From NCBI GenBank assembly GCA_024102665.1, contig JAGFJP010000073.1, positions 36,725 through 100,724 of the forward strand: a stretch of 64,000 bases of DNA, read 5' to 3'. The notes under the pieces were generated by a model. It was not told where the DNA came from. It ran no database searches and was given only the letters and a program-made list of their open reading frames with translations. Source of the stretch: Thiogranum sp. GTDB taxonomy: Bacteria; Pseudomonadota; Gammaproteobacteria; DSM-19610. Below, piece after piece: positions 16,840 to 26,854 of this stretch. Position 1 is the first letter of the stretch. Every line of letters begins with the position of its first letter. A program made the position numbers and the translations under genes.

Positions 16840-19800
16840 ATGAAATTCACCGACCTGTTCGTGCACCGGCCGGTGCTGGCAAGTGTGGTCAGCCTGCTGA
16901 TCCTGCTGGTCGGCTTGCGCGCCATCGCGTCGCTGGAAGTGCGCCAGTACCCGGAGACCCGCGACACCGTGGTCACGGTAACCACCTCCTACCCGGGCGC
17001 CAACAGCGAACTGGTGAAAGGCTTCATCACCACGCCGCTGCAGCAGGCTATTGCCGAGGCCAGCGGCATCGATTATCTGTTCTCGCGTTCCACCCAGGGC
17101 CGCTCCACCATCGAAGCGCACATGGAACTCAACTACGACCCCAATGCGGCGGTCGCCGAGATCCAGGCCAAGGTGGCCAGCCAGCGCAACGTGTTGCCGG
17201 AGGAGGCCAACGACCCGGTCATCGACGCCACCACCGGCGACAGAACCGCGTTGATGTACCTGGCTTTCTACAGCGAGGACATGCAGCCTTCGCAAATCAC
17301 CGATTACCTGTTGCGCGTGGTGCAGCCGCAATTGCAGGCGGTGCCGGGCGTGGCCAAGGCCGAGCTGATCGGCAACAAGATTTTCGCCATGCGCATCTGG
17401 CTCGACCCGCAACGCATGGCGGCGTTCGGCGTTACCGCCAGTGACGTGCGGGAAGTGCTGCTGGCCAACAACTATCTGGCCGCCGTCGGCCAGGCCAAGG
17501 GCGCCTACACCGCGACCAACCTGACGGCCACTACTGATCTCGCCAGCGAAGAGGATTTCCGCAAGCTGGTGGTTCGGTCCGCCGAGGGAACGCTGGTGCG
17601 GCTGGCCGATATCGCCACCGCCGAGCTGGGCGCCGAGGATTACGATTCCACCAGCTGGTACAAGGGCAAGCCGGCAATTTTCGTCGGCGTGGAACAGGCG
17701 CCGGGCGCCAACCCGCTTACCGTGGCGCAGCGCGTGCGCGAGCTGATCCCGGAAATCCGCAAGCAGTTGCCGACCGGTCTCGATGCGCACATCCCCTACG
17801 ATGCCAGTGTGTTCATCGAGGATTCCATCAACGAAGTGTTCCTGACGCTGATGGAGGCGGTGGTGATCGTGTTGCTGGTCATCTACCTGTCACTGGGTTC
17901 CATGCGCGCGGCCATCATTCCGGCGGTGGCGGTGCCCTTGTCGCTGGTGGGCGCCGCGTTCCTGATGCTGCTGATGGGCTTTTCCATCAACCTGCTGACA
18001 CTGCTGGCGATGGTGCTGGCCATCGGCCTGGTGGTCGATGATGCCATTATCGTGGTGGAGAACGTGCACCGTCATATCGAAATGGGAAAGTCGCGTTTCG
18101 AAGCGGCGCTGGTCGGCGCCCGCGAGCTGGGATTGCCGATTATCGCCATGACAACCACCCTGGTCGCTGTCTATGCGCCCATCGGTTTCATGGGCGGGCT
18201 GGTGGGAACCCTGTTCACGGAATTCGCCTTTGCGCTGGCCGGCGCGGTGCTGATATCCGGCGTGGTGGCGCTGACGCTGTCGCCCATGCTCTCGTCCAAG
18301 GTGCTCAAGCCGCACGGTGAACAGGGCCGTTTCGAGCAATGGGTCGAACACTGGTTCGGGCGCCTGGCGGCGCGCTATCAGAAAATGCTGCACGGCGCGC
18401 TGGACTATCTGCCGGTGACCATGGTGTTCGCCTTCGCGGTACTGTTCTCGATATTTTTCATGTTCGTCAGCAGTCAGAACGAACTGGCGCCGGTGGAAGA
18501 CCAGAGCATTCTGTTTTTCCAGGCCACCGCGCCGCAGACCGCCACCATCGACTACAACGAAGCCTATACGCGGCAGATTGTCGAGGCTTTCGAGAGCGTG
18601 CCCGAGTATCACGAAAGTTTCTTCCTGCTCGGGCGCGGCGAACCGACCACCACCTTCGGCGGTTTCAAGATGCAGCCGCCGTCGCTGCGCGAACGTTCGC
18701 AGATGGAAGTGCAACCCGAGGTGCAGAACAAGCTGCAGGACATCGCCGGTTTCCAGATCGCGGTGTTTCCGCGTCCCAGCCTGCCCGGTTCCGGCGGCGG
18801 CCTGCCGGTGCAGTTCGTGATCAAGAGCGAAGGCGGCTACCAGGAACTCGACCAGGTCGCCGACCAGCTCATCGGCCGCGGCATGGGCAGCGGACGCTTC
18901 ATGTTTCTGATGAAAGAACTGCAGTATTCGCGTCCGCGCGCCACCCTGGTCGTGGATCGCGACCGCGCCGGCGACCTCGGCATCACCATGCGCGACATCG
19001 GTCAGAACCTGGCGACCTTCGTCGGCGGCAACGAGCTGAACCGCTTCAGCCTGGAAGGTCGCAGCTATAAGGTCATTCCCCAGGTGGAGCGCGGTTTCCG
19101 GCTGCAGCCGGATATGCTCAAGGGCTACTATATCCGTCCCGGCACCGGTGAACTGGTGAACCTGGCGAACAGTCTGTCGGTCGAAACCGCAGCGCGCGAG
19201 GCGGGCGCCGCGCCTCTGGTGCCGCTGGATTCGTTCGTGCACATCGAGGAGACGGTGGAGCCCAACCAGCGCACCCAGTTCCAGCAGCTCAACTCGCTGA
19301 CGGTGCAGGGCGTGATGGCGCCGGGCGTGCCGGTCGGCGACGCGCTGGCGTACCTGGAAGGCGTGGCGCAGGAGATCTTCCCGCGCGGTTTCACCTGGGA
19401 CTACTCGGGTGGTTCGCGTCAGTACGCCCAGCAGGGCGGCGCGCTGATCGTCACCTTTTTCCTGTCCATCATGGTGATCTACCTGGTGCTTGCCGCGCAG
19501 TTCGAAAGCTGGCGTGACCCGGTCATCATCCTGGTCTCGGTGCCCATGTCGATCGCCGGCGCGCTGGCGTTCATTACGCTGGGTTTCGCCACCATCAACA
19601 TTTATACCCAGGTGGGTTTGATCACGCTCATCGGACTGATCGCCAAGAACGGCATTTTGATCGTTGAGTTCGCCAACCAGCTGCAGCTGCGCGAAGGTCT
19701 GGGCAAGCGCAAGGCCATCGAGCAGGCGTCGGCGATTCGCCTGCGCCCGATCCTCATGACCACCGTCGCCATGATCGTCGCCATGCTGCCGCTGCTGACG

Positions 19801-19980
19801 GCCAGCGGCCCGGGCGCGGTGAGCCGTTTCCACATCGGCCTGACCATCGCCACCGGTCTGGGCATCGGCACGCTATTCACCCTGTTCGTGGTGCCGGCGG
19901 TATACCTGTTGATGGCGCGCGAGCACAAGGCGACCGAGGAAGGCGCCCCGCACGTGGAAGCTACCGACGCAGCTTCATAA
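16840..19980 (+). CDS. Inner-membrane RND efflux transporter (HAE-1 type)
   Basis: A 1046-residue pump of the AcrB/MexB superfamily and of the usual length. It opens with MKFTDLFVHRPVLASVVSLL, has two large periplasmic loops and twelve membrane helices. The proton-relay motif LAIGLVVDDAIIVVENV is in helix IV, and ITLIGLIAKNGILIVEFANQ is the family signature in the second half. It exports drugs or other amphiphiles from the periplasm using the proton gradient. It follows the adaptor gene by 4 bp and is certainly in the same operon. A hairpin of the AAAAGGGGAC type lies about 20 bp after its stop codon. Confidence 0.95.
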   Translation: MKFTDLFVHRPVLASVVSLLILLVGLRAIASLEVRQYPETRDTVVTVTTSYPGANSELVKGFITTPLQQAIAEASGIDYLFSRSTQGRSTIEAHMELNYDPNAAVAEIQAKVASQRNVLPEEANDPVIDATTGDRTALMYLAFYSEDMQPSQITDYLLRVVQPQLQAVPGVAKAELIGNKIFAMRIWLDPQRMAAFGVTASDVREVLLANNYLAAVGQAKGAYTATNLTATTDLASEEDFRKLVVRSAEGTLVRLADIATAELGAEDYDSTSWYKGKPAIFVGVEQAPGANPLTVAQRVRELIPEIRKQLPTGLDAHIPYDASVFIEDSINEVFLTLMEAVVIVLLVIYLSLGSMRAAIIPAVAVPLSLVGAAFLMLLMGFSINLLTLLAMVLAIGLVVDDAIIVVENVHRHIEMGKSRFEAALVGARELGLPIIAMTTTLVAVYAPIGFMGGLVGTLFTEFAFALAGAVLISGVVALTLSPMLSSKVLKPHGEQGRFEQWVEHWFGRLAARYQKMLHGALDYLPVTMVFAFAVLFSIFFMFVSSQNELAPVEDQSILFFQATAPQTATIDYNEAYTRQIVEAFESVPEYHESFFLLGRGEPTTTFGGFKMQPPSLRERSQMEVQPEVQNKLQDIAGFQIAVFPRPSLPGSGGGLPVQFVIKSEGGYQELDQVADQLIGRGMGSGRFMFLMKELQYSRPRATLVVDRDRAGDLGITMRDIGQNLATFVGGNELNRFSLEGRSYKVIPQVERGFRLQPDMLKGYYIRPGTGELVNLANSLSVETAAREAGAAPLVPLDSFVHIEETVEPNQRTQFQQLNSLTVQGVMAPGVPVGDALAYLEGVAQEIFPRGFTWDYSGGSRQYAQQGGALIVTFFLSIMVIYLVLAAQFESWRDPVIILVSVPMSIAGALAFITLGFATINIYTQVGLITLIGLIAKNGILIVEFANQLQLREGLGKRKAIEQASAIRLRPILMTTVAMIVAMLPLLTASGPGAVSRFHIGLTIATGLGIGTLFTLFVVPAVYLLMAREHKATEEGAPHVEATDAAS

Positions 19981-19999
19981 CCGCGCATCAAAAAGGGGT

Positions 20000-20025
20000 C
20001 CAAAAAGGGGACAGTCCCCTTTTGG
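20000..20025. repeat. AAAAGGGGAC-type palindrome after the RND pump gene
   Basis: The arms CCAAAAAGGGGAC and GTCCCCTTTTGG pair around a single A with one extra A in the left arm. A partial extra copy (AAAAAGGGGTCC) lies directly before it. The same AAAAGGGGAC core occurs after lexA and inside the double uvrA, so this is a copy of a dispersed palindromic element. It may also end transcription of the efflux operon, although no T-run follows. Confidence 0.7.
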
Positions 20026-20080
20026 ATCGCTGGCGTACTAGAGTATGGTGTAACGCCCATGACTTCGGGAGCAACGCGCG

Positions 20081-21196
20081 ATGATGTCGAAACTGCATAC
20101 CTTGTATGAAACCTGCGGTCAGTCGATCTGGCTGGATTATATCGACCGCAACCTGGTCGCCAACGGCGGTCTCAGGGACCTCATAGCCGAAGGGGTCCGC
20201 GGTGTCACCAGCAATCCGACCATTTTCCACAAGGCGATCGCGGACAGCGATCTCTACGATGACAGCATCAAGGACCTGATCCAGGCCGATGCGCAGATCG
20301 ATGCGCTGACCCTGTACCAGTGGTTGACGATCGAGGACGTGCAGATGGCGGCCGACCTGTTGCTGCACCTGTACCGCAGCAGCGATGGCGGCGACGGTTA
20401 CGTCAGTCTGGAAGTTTCGCCGCACCTCGCCGACGACAGCGAGGGCACTGTCGAGGCGGCGCGCCATCTGTGGAAAATGGTGGACAGGCCCAACCTGATG
20501 GTCAAGGTGCCGGCCACCCGCGCCGGTCTGCCGGCGATCGAAACGCTGATCGCGGAAGGCATCAATGTCAATGTCACGCTGCTGTTCTCGCTGCCGCGCT
20601 ACCGCGAGGTGATGCAGGCCTATATCCGCGGCCTGGCGCGCAACCCGCAGCCGCAATCAGTGGCCTCGGTGGCGTCCTTTTTCGTCAGCCGCATCGACAG
20701 CGCAGTGGATGGCGAACTGCAACGACTGGACAGCCCGCAGGCCGCCGGCCTGAAAGGGCACATCGCCATCGCCAGCGCCAGGCTTGCCTGGCGCAGCTTT
20801 CGCGACGTCTTCAGCGGCGCCGATTTCGAAGCGCAGCGACGTCGCGGCGCCCGCGTGCAGCGCCCGCTGTGGGCGAGCACCAGCACCAAGAATCCCGCCT
20901 ATCGGGATGTGATGTACGTGGAAAGCCTGATCGGTCTGGACACCGTCAACACCCTGCCTCCCGCGACCCTCGACGCCTTTCAGGCTCACGGTGAACTGCG
21001 CGCCACGCTGGACGAGCATCCGGGTCTGGCCGAGCGCGACCTGGAGGCCCTGGACGCCGCAGGCATCGATCTGGCGGCGATCACCGACCAGCTCGAACGC
21101 GAGGGCGTGGCAAAATTCGCCGAGTCCTACGATGCGCTGCTGGCGTTGCTGGAACGCAAGCGTTTCGACGTCACCAGGGAATACGCCAGCGGCTGA
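20081..21196 (+). CDS. tal: Transaldolase
   Basis: A 371-residue enzyme of the non-oxidative pentose phosphate pathway that moves a dihydroxyacetone unit between sugar phosphates. GVTSNPTIFHKAI (41-53) is the N-terminal signature, and Lys142 in LMVKVPATRAG forms the Schiff base. The length is that of the longer transaldolase type found in actinobacteria, cyanobacteria and many proteobacteria, not the 317-residue E. coli type. No other pentose phosphate gene is adjacent. The two ATG codons at 20081 and 20084 are both possible starts. Confidence 0.93.
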   Translation: MMSKLHTLYETCGQSIWLDYIDRNLVANGGLRDLIAEGVRGVTSNPTIFHKAIADSDLYDDSIKDLIQADAQIDALTLYQWLTIEDVQMAADLLLHLYRSSDGGDGYVSLEVSPHLADDSEGTVEAARHLWKMVDRPNLMVKVPATRAGLPAIETLIAEGINVNVTLLFSLPRYREVMQAYIRGLARNPQPQSVASVASFFVSRIDSAVDGELQRLDSPQAAGLKGHIAIASARLAWRSFRDVFSGADFEAQRRRGARVQRPLWASTSTKNPAYRDVMYVESLIGLDTVNTLPPATLDAFQAHGELRATLDEHPGLAERDLEALDAAGIDLAAITDQLEREGVAKFAESYDALLALLERKRFDVTREYASG

Positions 21197-21209
21197 CTGG
21201 CGTGTCGCG

Positions 21210-21758
21210 TCAGTGATGCGGTCCGCCGGACGATGGCATCATCGATTCCAGCACCGGCAAGGTGACTTCGTCAAAACGCAACAGACGTCCGCCGTATGCT
21301 TCCGCAAACGTCCGGGCGGCATCGCGCGCCGCGAACGAAGCCGGCGTCGGCCCCATGGCGCCACTGCGTTCGCTGCCAACCACATACCAGGCGCTGCGGG
21401 CGTCGATCAGGCGCGTGTCTTCGGGATGTGCCCAGTCGGTCTGTGCCATGTCGTGCACATAGATCTGTTCTACAATCGCAGCGGTTTCCGGTTGCAGCAA
21501 CCAGGCGAACAGATCCCGCGTGGAACAGAACTTGAGCGGTTGCGCGCGGCGCGAAACCCAGGCCTGGCCCCTGGGACCCGGAAAGTTCGCGATGATCATG
21601 CCGCAGACGTGACATTCGTCGCCCGCCTCGAAGGCTACCGGTAGCTGCTGCGAGGCATCGCTGCCGGCGCGCTGTTCACAGCCGCTGCATATCGACAATA
21701 GCAGCAGAGCCAGACTGCACCGCAAAGCGGATTGCGAACTGGATATATTCCACATCAT
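21210..21758 (-). CDS. nosL: NosL copper chaperone lipoprotein
   Basis: A 182-residue lipoprotein. The signal peptide ends in LLLSICSGC with the lipidated Cys27. CHVCGMII (Cys49, Cys52, Met54) is the conserved copper-binding segment of NosL. The family delivers Cu(I) for assembly of the copper centres of nitrous oxide reductase in the periplasm. GGAAGGAA precedes the start, which selects the ATG at 21756-21758 over the longer frame. It is the last gene of the nosRZDFYL cluster, 32 bp after nosY. Confidence 0.92.
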   Translation of the reverse strand: MMWNISSSQSALRCSLALLLLSICSGCEQRAGSDASQQLPVAFEAGDECHVCGMIIANFPGPRGQAWVSRRAQPLKFCSTRDLFAWLLQPETAAIVEQIYVHDMAQTDWAHPEDTRLIDARSAWYVVGSERSGAMGPTPASFAARDAARTFAEAYGGRLLRFDEVTLPVLESMMPSSGGPHH

Positions 21759-21790
21759 AGAATTCCTTCCCCTGAAGCGTCGCCCGGCCT

Positions 21791-22621
21791 TCACACGACC
21801 CGGCGCCGAAACCGCCACACCGCGAGACCCAGCGGCATGCAAACCCAGAGCGCAAGGATAGCTGCGAGCATATAAGGCCGGAACAGGGGCCCGGTGGCGA
21901 TTGCCGCCAGGCCGGTGTACTCGCGCACCGCCTCGAAACCGGCGAGGTTGGCGAGCCGGAACACATCCGTGGGATTCAGCAACAGCAACCAGGCCAGCCA
22001 CTGTCCGCCGCTGCGGCCTTCGCCCATTACCAGTACACCGAGCAACAGCAGATCGAACACCAGCACGAACCAGAACCAGCAGATCAGCGCCAGCCCGGCG
22101 GCGCGCGATTTTTCACCGACAAGCACGCTCAGCAGTTGCGCGATGGCGATGAAACACCAGCCCAGCAGTGTTGCGGAAAGAATAAAAAAGCCGAAGGCGT
22201 GCCACAGCTCGAAGCTGGCGACCTGGTCCGACAACACGCCGATCAGCAGGCCTGCGCCGCCGAAGCCGAGCAGGGTGGATACGGCAAGAATCGCGGCATG
22301 ACCGGTGAACTTGCCGATCAACAGCTGTGCCGGCGTCAGCGGATAGGTCAGCAACAGCAGCAGGGTGCCCTGTTCCTCTTCGCCCACGATACTGTCGTAG
22401 GACAACAGCAGGGCGATCAGCGGGATCAGGAAAATCGCCAGGCTGGCGAGGCTGACAATGGTGGTCGCCAGCGAGGTGAAGCCGACGCTGCCCGAAGCGG
22501 CGGCGCCGAAATACGAAAGACCGACGGCCAGCAGGGCGAACACCAGGGTTATGGCCAGCACCCAGCGGTTGCGCAGCCCGTCGCGGAATTCCTTGGCGGC
22601 GACGATCAGGATGGTGTGCAC
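21791..22621 (-). CDS. nosY: NosY ABC transporter permease
   Basis: A 276-residue integral membrane protein with six hydrophobic segments, and the family segment YDSIVGEEEQGTLLLLLTYPL between the second and third. It forms the membrane part of the NosFY transporter that, with NosD, supplies material for maturation of the CuZ centre. It starts with GTG at 22619-22621 and overlaps the end of nosF by 16 bp, so the two are translationally coupled. GGGAGAA lies just upstream of the GTG. Confidence 0.92.
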   Translation of the reverse strand: MHTILIVAAKEFRDGLRNRWVLAITLVFALLAVGLSYFGAAASGSVGFTSLATTIVSLASLAIFLIPLIALLLSYDSIVGEEEQGTLLLLLTYPLTPAQLLIGKFTGHAAILAVSTLLGFGGAGLLIGVLSDQVASFELWHAFGFFILSATLLGWCFIAIAQLLSVLVGEKSRAAGLALICWFWFVLVFDLLLLGVLVMGEGRSGGQWLAWLLLLNPTDVFRLANLAGFEAVREYTGLAAIATGPLFRPYMLAAILALWVCMPLGLAVWRFRRRVV

Positions 22622-23547
22622 GAGCTGTTCTCCCGGTGCGTCGGCGCGCGATTGAAGTGCGCATACAGGGCGTCGAGTGAAGGCGGCATGACATCCACAT
22701 CTTCCAGGCCGGGCACGTCCAGCAACAGGCGCAGCACCGCCAGCTTGCTGGACTCCGGGCCGGTGAATTCCAGCTGGCGTCCGTTGACGGGGCGGACGCT
22801 CATGCCGGCGGCGCTGATGCCGTGCGTCCAGTCCTGCGAGGCCCAGCGTCCACGCACGCGGATGGTGAGCGGCAACGCCGCCTGGGCGCGCAATGCGTCC
22901 AGGCTGCCGGCCGCCAGCAAACGGCCCTGGCCGAGTATGGCGGCGCGATCGATGTGCCCTTCGATGCCGGGCAGCACGTGCGACGACAACAGTACTGTGG
23001 TGCCGCGCCCGCGCAGTTCGTCCAGCGTGTCGTAGAACTCGCGCGTGGCGGCCGGATCCAGGCCGGCGGTGGGTTCGTCGAGCATCAGCAGGCGAGGCTC
23101 GGCCAGCAACGCCTGGGCCAGCCCGAGGCGCTGGCGCATGCCCTTGGACCAGGTCCTGACGCGGCGGTCCGCCGCGGCCGCCAGGCCGACCCGCTCCAGC
23201 AGGCGCTCCACCTCCGGCAACGCAGCGCCTTTCAGGCGTGCGAAATAACGCAGCACTTCACGCCCGCTGAGCTGCTGGTAGAAGCTGACATTCTCCGGCA
23301 GAAACCCGATACGGCGCCGGTGCTCGTGGCTGCTCTGCAATGACGGCGCTTTGCCCATCACGCGCACTTCGCCGCGGGTGGGCCTGAGCAGACCGAGAAT
23401 GAGCTTCATGCTGGTGGTCTTGCCGGCGCCGTTATGGCCGAGCAGGCCGACGATTTCGCCGGCCTGCACCGACAGCGTCAATTGCTCCAGCGCCTGCACC
23501 TTGCCGAAACGCTTGTTGACGTCGATGAATTCGACGATCGCGTTCAT
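22606..23547 (-). CDS. nosF: NosF ABC transporter ATPase
   Basis: A 313-residue ABC ATPase with Walker A GHNGAGKT (37-44), a signature motif written WSKGMRQRLGLAQALL (with SKGM in place of LSGGQ, as usual in NosF/CcmA-type proteins), and Walker B LLMLDEPTAGLDP. With NosY it powers the NosDFY maturation machine for nitrous oxide reductase. Its ATG at 23545-23547 overlaps the nosD stop codon by 4 bp, and its own end overlaps the nosY start. Confidence 0.93.
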   Translation of the reverse strand: MNAIVEFIDVNKRFGKVQALEQLTLSVQAGEIVGLLGHNGAGKTTSMKLILGLLRPTRGEVRVMGKAPSLQSSHEHRRRIGFLPENVSFYQQLSGREVLRYFARLKGAALPEVERLLERVGLAAAADRRVRTWSKGMRQRLGLAQALLAEPRLLMLDEPTAGLDPAATREFYDTLDELRGRGTTVLLSSHVLPGIEGHIDRAAILGQGRLLAAGSLDALRAQAALPLTIRVRGRWASQDWTHGISAAGMSVRPVNGRQLEFTGPESSKLAVLRLLLDVPGLEDVDVMPPSLDALYAHFNRAPTHRENSSCTPS

Positions 23548-24857
23548 CGCCGCGCCTCCTGCCAGCGCGCCGGGTGCATCAATGGATAACTGTCGCGCAC
23601 ACCCTGCGGGCGCAACACCGGAAACTGCTGCTGCACCCAGCGCAGGGTTTCCACTGCCGGGCTGTTCATCAGCACCCGCGCGATGGGGTACTTCCACAGC
23701 AGTTTGTCGACGGCGTCGTTGGGTTCGTAGGGCCGGTCGCCGACACCGTCGGAATCCAGGTCCCAACCGATATAATCGCTCCAGTAGTTGCCGCGGCCCT
23801 GTTCCGACCATTCCTGTTGCCGCGTGGCCACGTACTTGACCTGCACGCGGTTGCCGACGAAGGCGTTGCCGTAGATGCGATTGTCTTCCGACCCGGCGGT
23901 GAGGTGCACACCGATATCGGCGCCTTGCAGACGGTTGCCGGTGATTTCATTGAAGGCGGAATTATAAATGAACAAAGCCTTTCCTTCCGCGCCCAGTATG
24001 TCGGCGCCGCCGGTGACATAGGCCTGGCCCTGCTTCGTGCCGGTAACCGCATTGCCGGCGATGGTGCTGTAGGTGATGTAGTTCAACAGAATGCCGTAGT
24101 TGTTGTCATCCTCCGAACGGTTGCCGGTCACGGTCAGGTGCCTGGACTGCATCAGCGCATAACCGGTGCGGGTGCGGTAGCTGTGATTGCCGGTGACTTC
24201 GTTATTGTAGGAATACATGTAGTGCACACCGTAACGCAGGTCGTGCAGCACATTGTCCTGCAGCCTGTTGTCCTGGCTGGTATCGATATAGATGCCGTCG
24301 CGTGTTTCCCATATCTCGTTGCCGGCGATCAGTCCGCCGGTGACGGCGTAGAGATGAATGCCGTTGCCGCGGTCCTGCGAACGCCGCGCCGCTTCGCCCT
24401 GGATGCGGTTGCCGCTGACCGTCGGACCCGCGCAGGCGTCCAGCCAGATACCGAAGGCGTTACCCGTGAGAAAATTGTCGCGGATTTCGATATCGCGGGC
24501 CTCGGGTTCCACGAAGATCCCCGCGTTCATGGCAGTCAGATCGTGACCGGAATTGCGGATCTCCAGTCCCTGGACGAGCACGCCGGGCGCGCGGATGCGC
24601 AGCACGTCGCCCTGTCCGCGACCGTCCAGAACCGCGCCGCGCTCGCCGAGCAGGCGGATGCCGGCTTCGATAACGAAATTGCCCCTATGGATGCCGGGCT
24701 CCACGCGCACCGTGTCGCCGTCACGCGCCTGCATGATCCGCGTTTGCAGCGATGTCCGGTCCGGGTTCGCTTCGAGCGCGTCGCCCGCCAGCGCGCCCAT
24801 CGGCTGCAACAGCGCAACCGACAGGAGAAAACAGATAAGGCACGGTGCTATCGACAT
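23544..24857 (-). CDS. nosD: NosD periplasmic copper-maturation protein
   Basis: A 437-residue exported protein with a Sec signal peptide (about 1-24) and a right-handed parallel beta-helix. The helix is seen as repeated N-x-I/V-x-G-N turns such as VSGNRIQGE, ITGNRLQGADI and VTGNRSEDDNNYGI. NosD binds copper and works with NosFY in building the CuZ cluster of NosZ. I preferred the ATG at 24855-24857 to the longer frame because it begins at the signal peptide. It lies between nosZ and nosF, the standard order. Confidence 0.93.
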   Translation of the reverse strand: MSIAPCLICFLLSVALLQPMGALAGDALEANPDRTSLQTRIMQARDGDTVRVEPGIHRGNFVIEAGIRLLGERGAVLDGRGQGDVLRIRAPGVLVQGLEIRNSGHDLTAMNAGIFVEPEARDIEIRDNFLTGNAFGIWLDACAGPTVSGNRIQGEAARRSQDRGNGIHLYAVTGGLIAGNEIWETRDGIYIDTSQDNRLQDNVLHDLRYGVHYMYSYNNEVTGNHSYRTRTGYALMQSRHLTVTGNRSEDDNNYGILLNYITYSTIAGNAVTGTKQGQAYVTGGADILGAEGKALFIYNSAFNEITGNRLQGADIGVHLTAGSEDNRIYGNAFVGNRVQVKYVATRQQEWSEQGRGNYWSDYIGWDLDSDGVGDRPYEPNDAVDKLLWKYPIARVLMNSPAVETLRWVQQQFPVLRPQGVRDSYPLMHPARWQEARR

Positions 24858-24933
24858 CGCGTGGCAGGGGCACTGCAGGACCACGGTCCCGGCCGCAGAC
24901 CGGCCGGGACCGAAGTGCCTGTGCGCTGCCTTG

Positions 24934-26796
24934 TCAGGCTTCGACCAGCAGGCGCCCGCGCATCTCCATGTGCAGGGCGTGGCAGAACCACTGGCAGTAA
25001 TACCAGAACACGCCGGGCTTGTCGGCCACGAAGGTTACCGACGATGTCTGCTGGGCGCTGATCTCCATGGCGATGCCGTGATTGATCAGGGTGAAGCCGT
25101 GCGACACGTCCTCGATCTGGTCGAGGTTGGTGATGGTCACGGTAACCTCGTCGCCCTTCTTGACCTTGATTTCGTTGAGACCGAAGTTGGGCGCCACCGA
25201 GGTCATGTAAACGCGCACCTTGTTGCCGTCGCGAATGATCTTGTTGTCGGTTTCCAGGGTGATGCCGTCCTTTTTCGCCATCGCCACCGTTTCCGCGAAG
25301 TAGGGATCGTTGCGATCCCACACCTTCTTGGTCTTGACCTTGCTGCGGTGCACGATTTCGCAGTCGTGGGGCTCGGCATAGGCCGGTCCGTCGTGCACCA
25401 GTTTCATTTCATCGCCCGAGATATCGATGAGCTGGTCGTTTTCCGCGTGCAGCGGACCTACCGGGAGGAAGCGGTCCTTGGAAAACTTGCTCAGCGACAC
25501 CAGCCACTTGCCGTCGGCCTCGTTCGATTCGCCCATGCTGGTGTGGTTGTGGCCGGGCTGATAATGCACATCCAGCTTCTGGCGGATGTAGTTCACTTTC
25601 TCGCCCTTGTAGGACTTGATGGCATCATCGATATTCCACTTGCAGATCTGGCTGTCGATGAACAACGTGGTATAGGCATTGCCGCGTCCGTCGAAGGCAG
25701 TGTGCAGCGGACCGAGGCCGAGCTCCGGTTCGGCGACGATGACATCGCGCGGTTCCTTGAGCTTGCCGGCGAACCAGTCGTCAAGCAGTTTGGTGGAAAT
25801 GACGCTGACGGTCGGCGACAATTTGCCGTTGGCGACGAAATACTTGCCATCCGGCGAGGTGTTGAGACCGTGCGGGCTCTTCGGAATCGGGATATAGGCC
25901 GTCAATTCCGATCCGTGCCGTCCGTCCACTACCGGTACTTTCGAATCCCCGAGCGTGGTGAAGTTGCCGGCCTTGACCGCCGCCTCGATGCGCGGAATGT
26001 TGAACACCACCGCCCAGTCGCGTTCGTTGCGCATGGTTTCCGCCAGGGTGAAGCCGCCCTCGGAGTTGTAACAGGTGGAACAGGCGTACTTGCCTTCGTA
26101 ATCGGCGTCGGTGTTGTCCAGGTTGCCGTCGACGATCACCTGCCAGGCGACTTCCATGGTGTCGCCATCGATGGCGTTGAACATGGTGCGGTAGACGTCC
26201 GGGTCTTCCATGTTGCTGCCGTCGTTCGGATAGGGGATACGGAACTCCGCGTTGCAGAACACGTAGCCGGTGCGCGGCGCCTTCTGCAGACGCAGACCGT
26301 GGATGGCCTGCACATTGGGAATGCTGACGATCTTGTCGGTTTTCATGACGTCGCAGCGGATGCGCGCCACACGGGTGTTGGCCTTGTCGTTGATGAACAC
26401 GTAGCGTCCGTCAAACTGGCCATTGGTGAAACTCATGTGCGGGTGGTGGGCGTCGCCGTTGAGCGGCGCGTTGTCACCGAGCACGCGCTTGCTTTCGTTG
26501 GTGATGCCGTGACCGGTGGCGCTGTCGTAGTTGAATACCGGAATGCGCATCAGTTCGCGCATCGACGGAAGGCCGAGAATGCGCACCTCGCCGGACTGGC
26601 CGCCGCTCCAGAAACCGTAATACTCATCCAGTTCGCCGGGTCCGACCTCGACCTTGCTGCCGGATTCCTTCGCAGCCAGCGCCGGCCGGATGCCGATCAT
26701 GCCGCTGCCGAGACCGGCGCCGGCGACGCCGGCAATAGCGCTAGCACTGATGAAGTCGCGCCGTGAAATACCCTGTTTGTCTGTGTCCTGCGTCAT
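24934..26796 (-). CDS. nosZ: Nitrous oxide reductase, Tat-exported (clade I type)
   Basis: A 620-residue periplasmic enzyme that reduces N2O to N2, the last step of denitrification. A twin-arginine signal ([13 protein letters not shown]) points to the Tat-dependent clade I form. The seven-bladed propeller provides the CuZ histidines, for example in DAHHPHMSF and GHNHTSMGE. The C-terminal cupredoxin domain holds the CuA site: Cys601, Trp603, Cys605, His609 and Met612 in [12 protein letters not shown]. The length is close to the usual 640. It lies 58 bp after nosR and is read with it from the FNR-type promoter. Confidence 0.97.
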   Translation of the reverse strand: MTQDTDKQGISRRDFISASAIAGVAGAGLGSGMIGIRPALAAKESGSKVEVGPGELDEYYGFWSGGQSGEVRILGLPSMRELMRIPVFNYDSATGHGITNESKRVLGDNAPLNGDAHHPHMSFTNGQFDGRYVFINDKANTRVARIRCDVMKTDKIVSIPNVQAIHGLRLQKAPRTGYVFCNAEFRIPYPNDGSNMEDPDVYRTMFNAIDGDTMEVAWQVIVDGNLDNTDADYEGKYACSTCYNSEGGFTLAETMRNERDWAVVFNIPRIEAAVKAGNFTTLGDSKVPVVDGRHGSELTAYIPIPKSPHGLNTSPDGKYFVANGKLSPTVSVISTKLLDDWFAGKLKEPRDVIVAEPELGLGPLHTAFDGRGNAYTTLFIDSQICKWNIDDAIKSYKGEKVNYIRQKLDVHYQPGHNHTSMGESNEADGKWLVSLSKFSKDRFLPVGPLHAENDQLIDISGDEMKLVHDGPAYAEPHDCEIVHRSKVKTKKVWDRNDPYFAETVAMAKKDGITLETDNKIIRDGNKVRVYMTSVAPNFGLNEIKVKKGDEVTVTITNLDQIEDVSHGFTLINHGIAMEISAQQTSSVTFVADKPGVFWYYCQWFCHALHMEMRGRLLVEA

Positions 26797-26854
26797 CGTC
26801 GTACCTCCTCTCCACTTCGGTTAGTCATCGGGTGTTGCGGTACCGTCCTGTTGT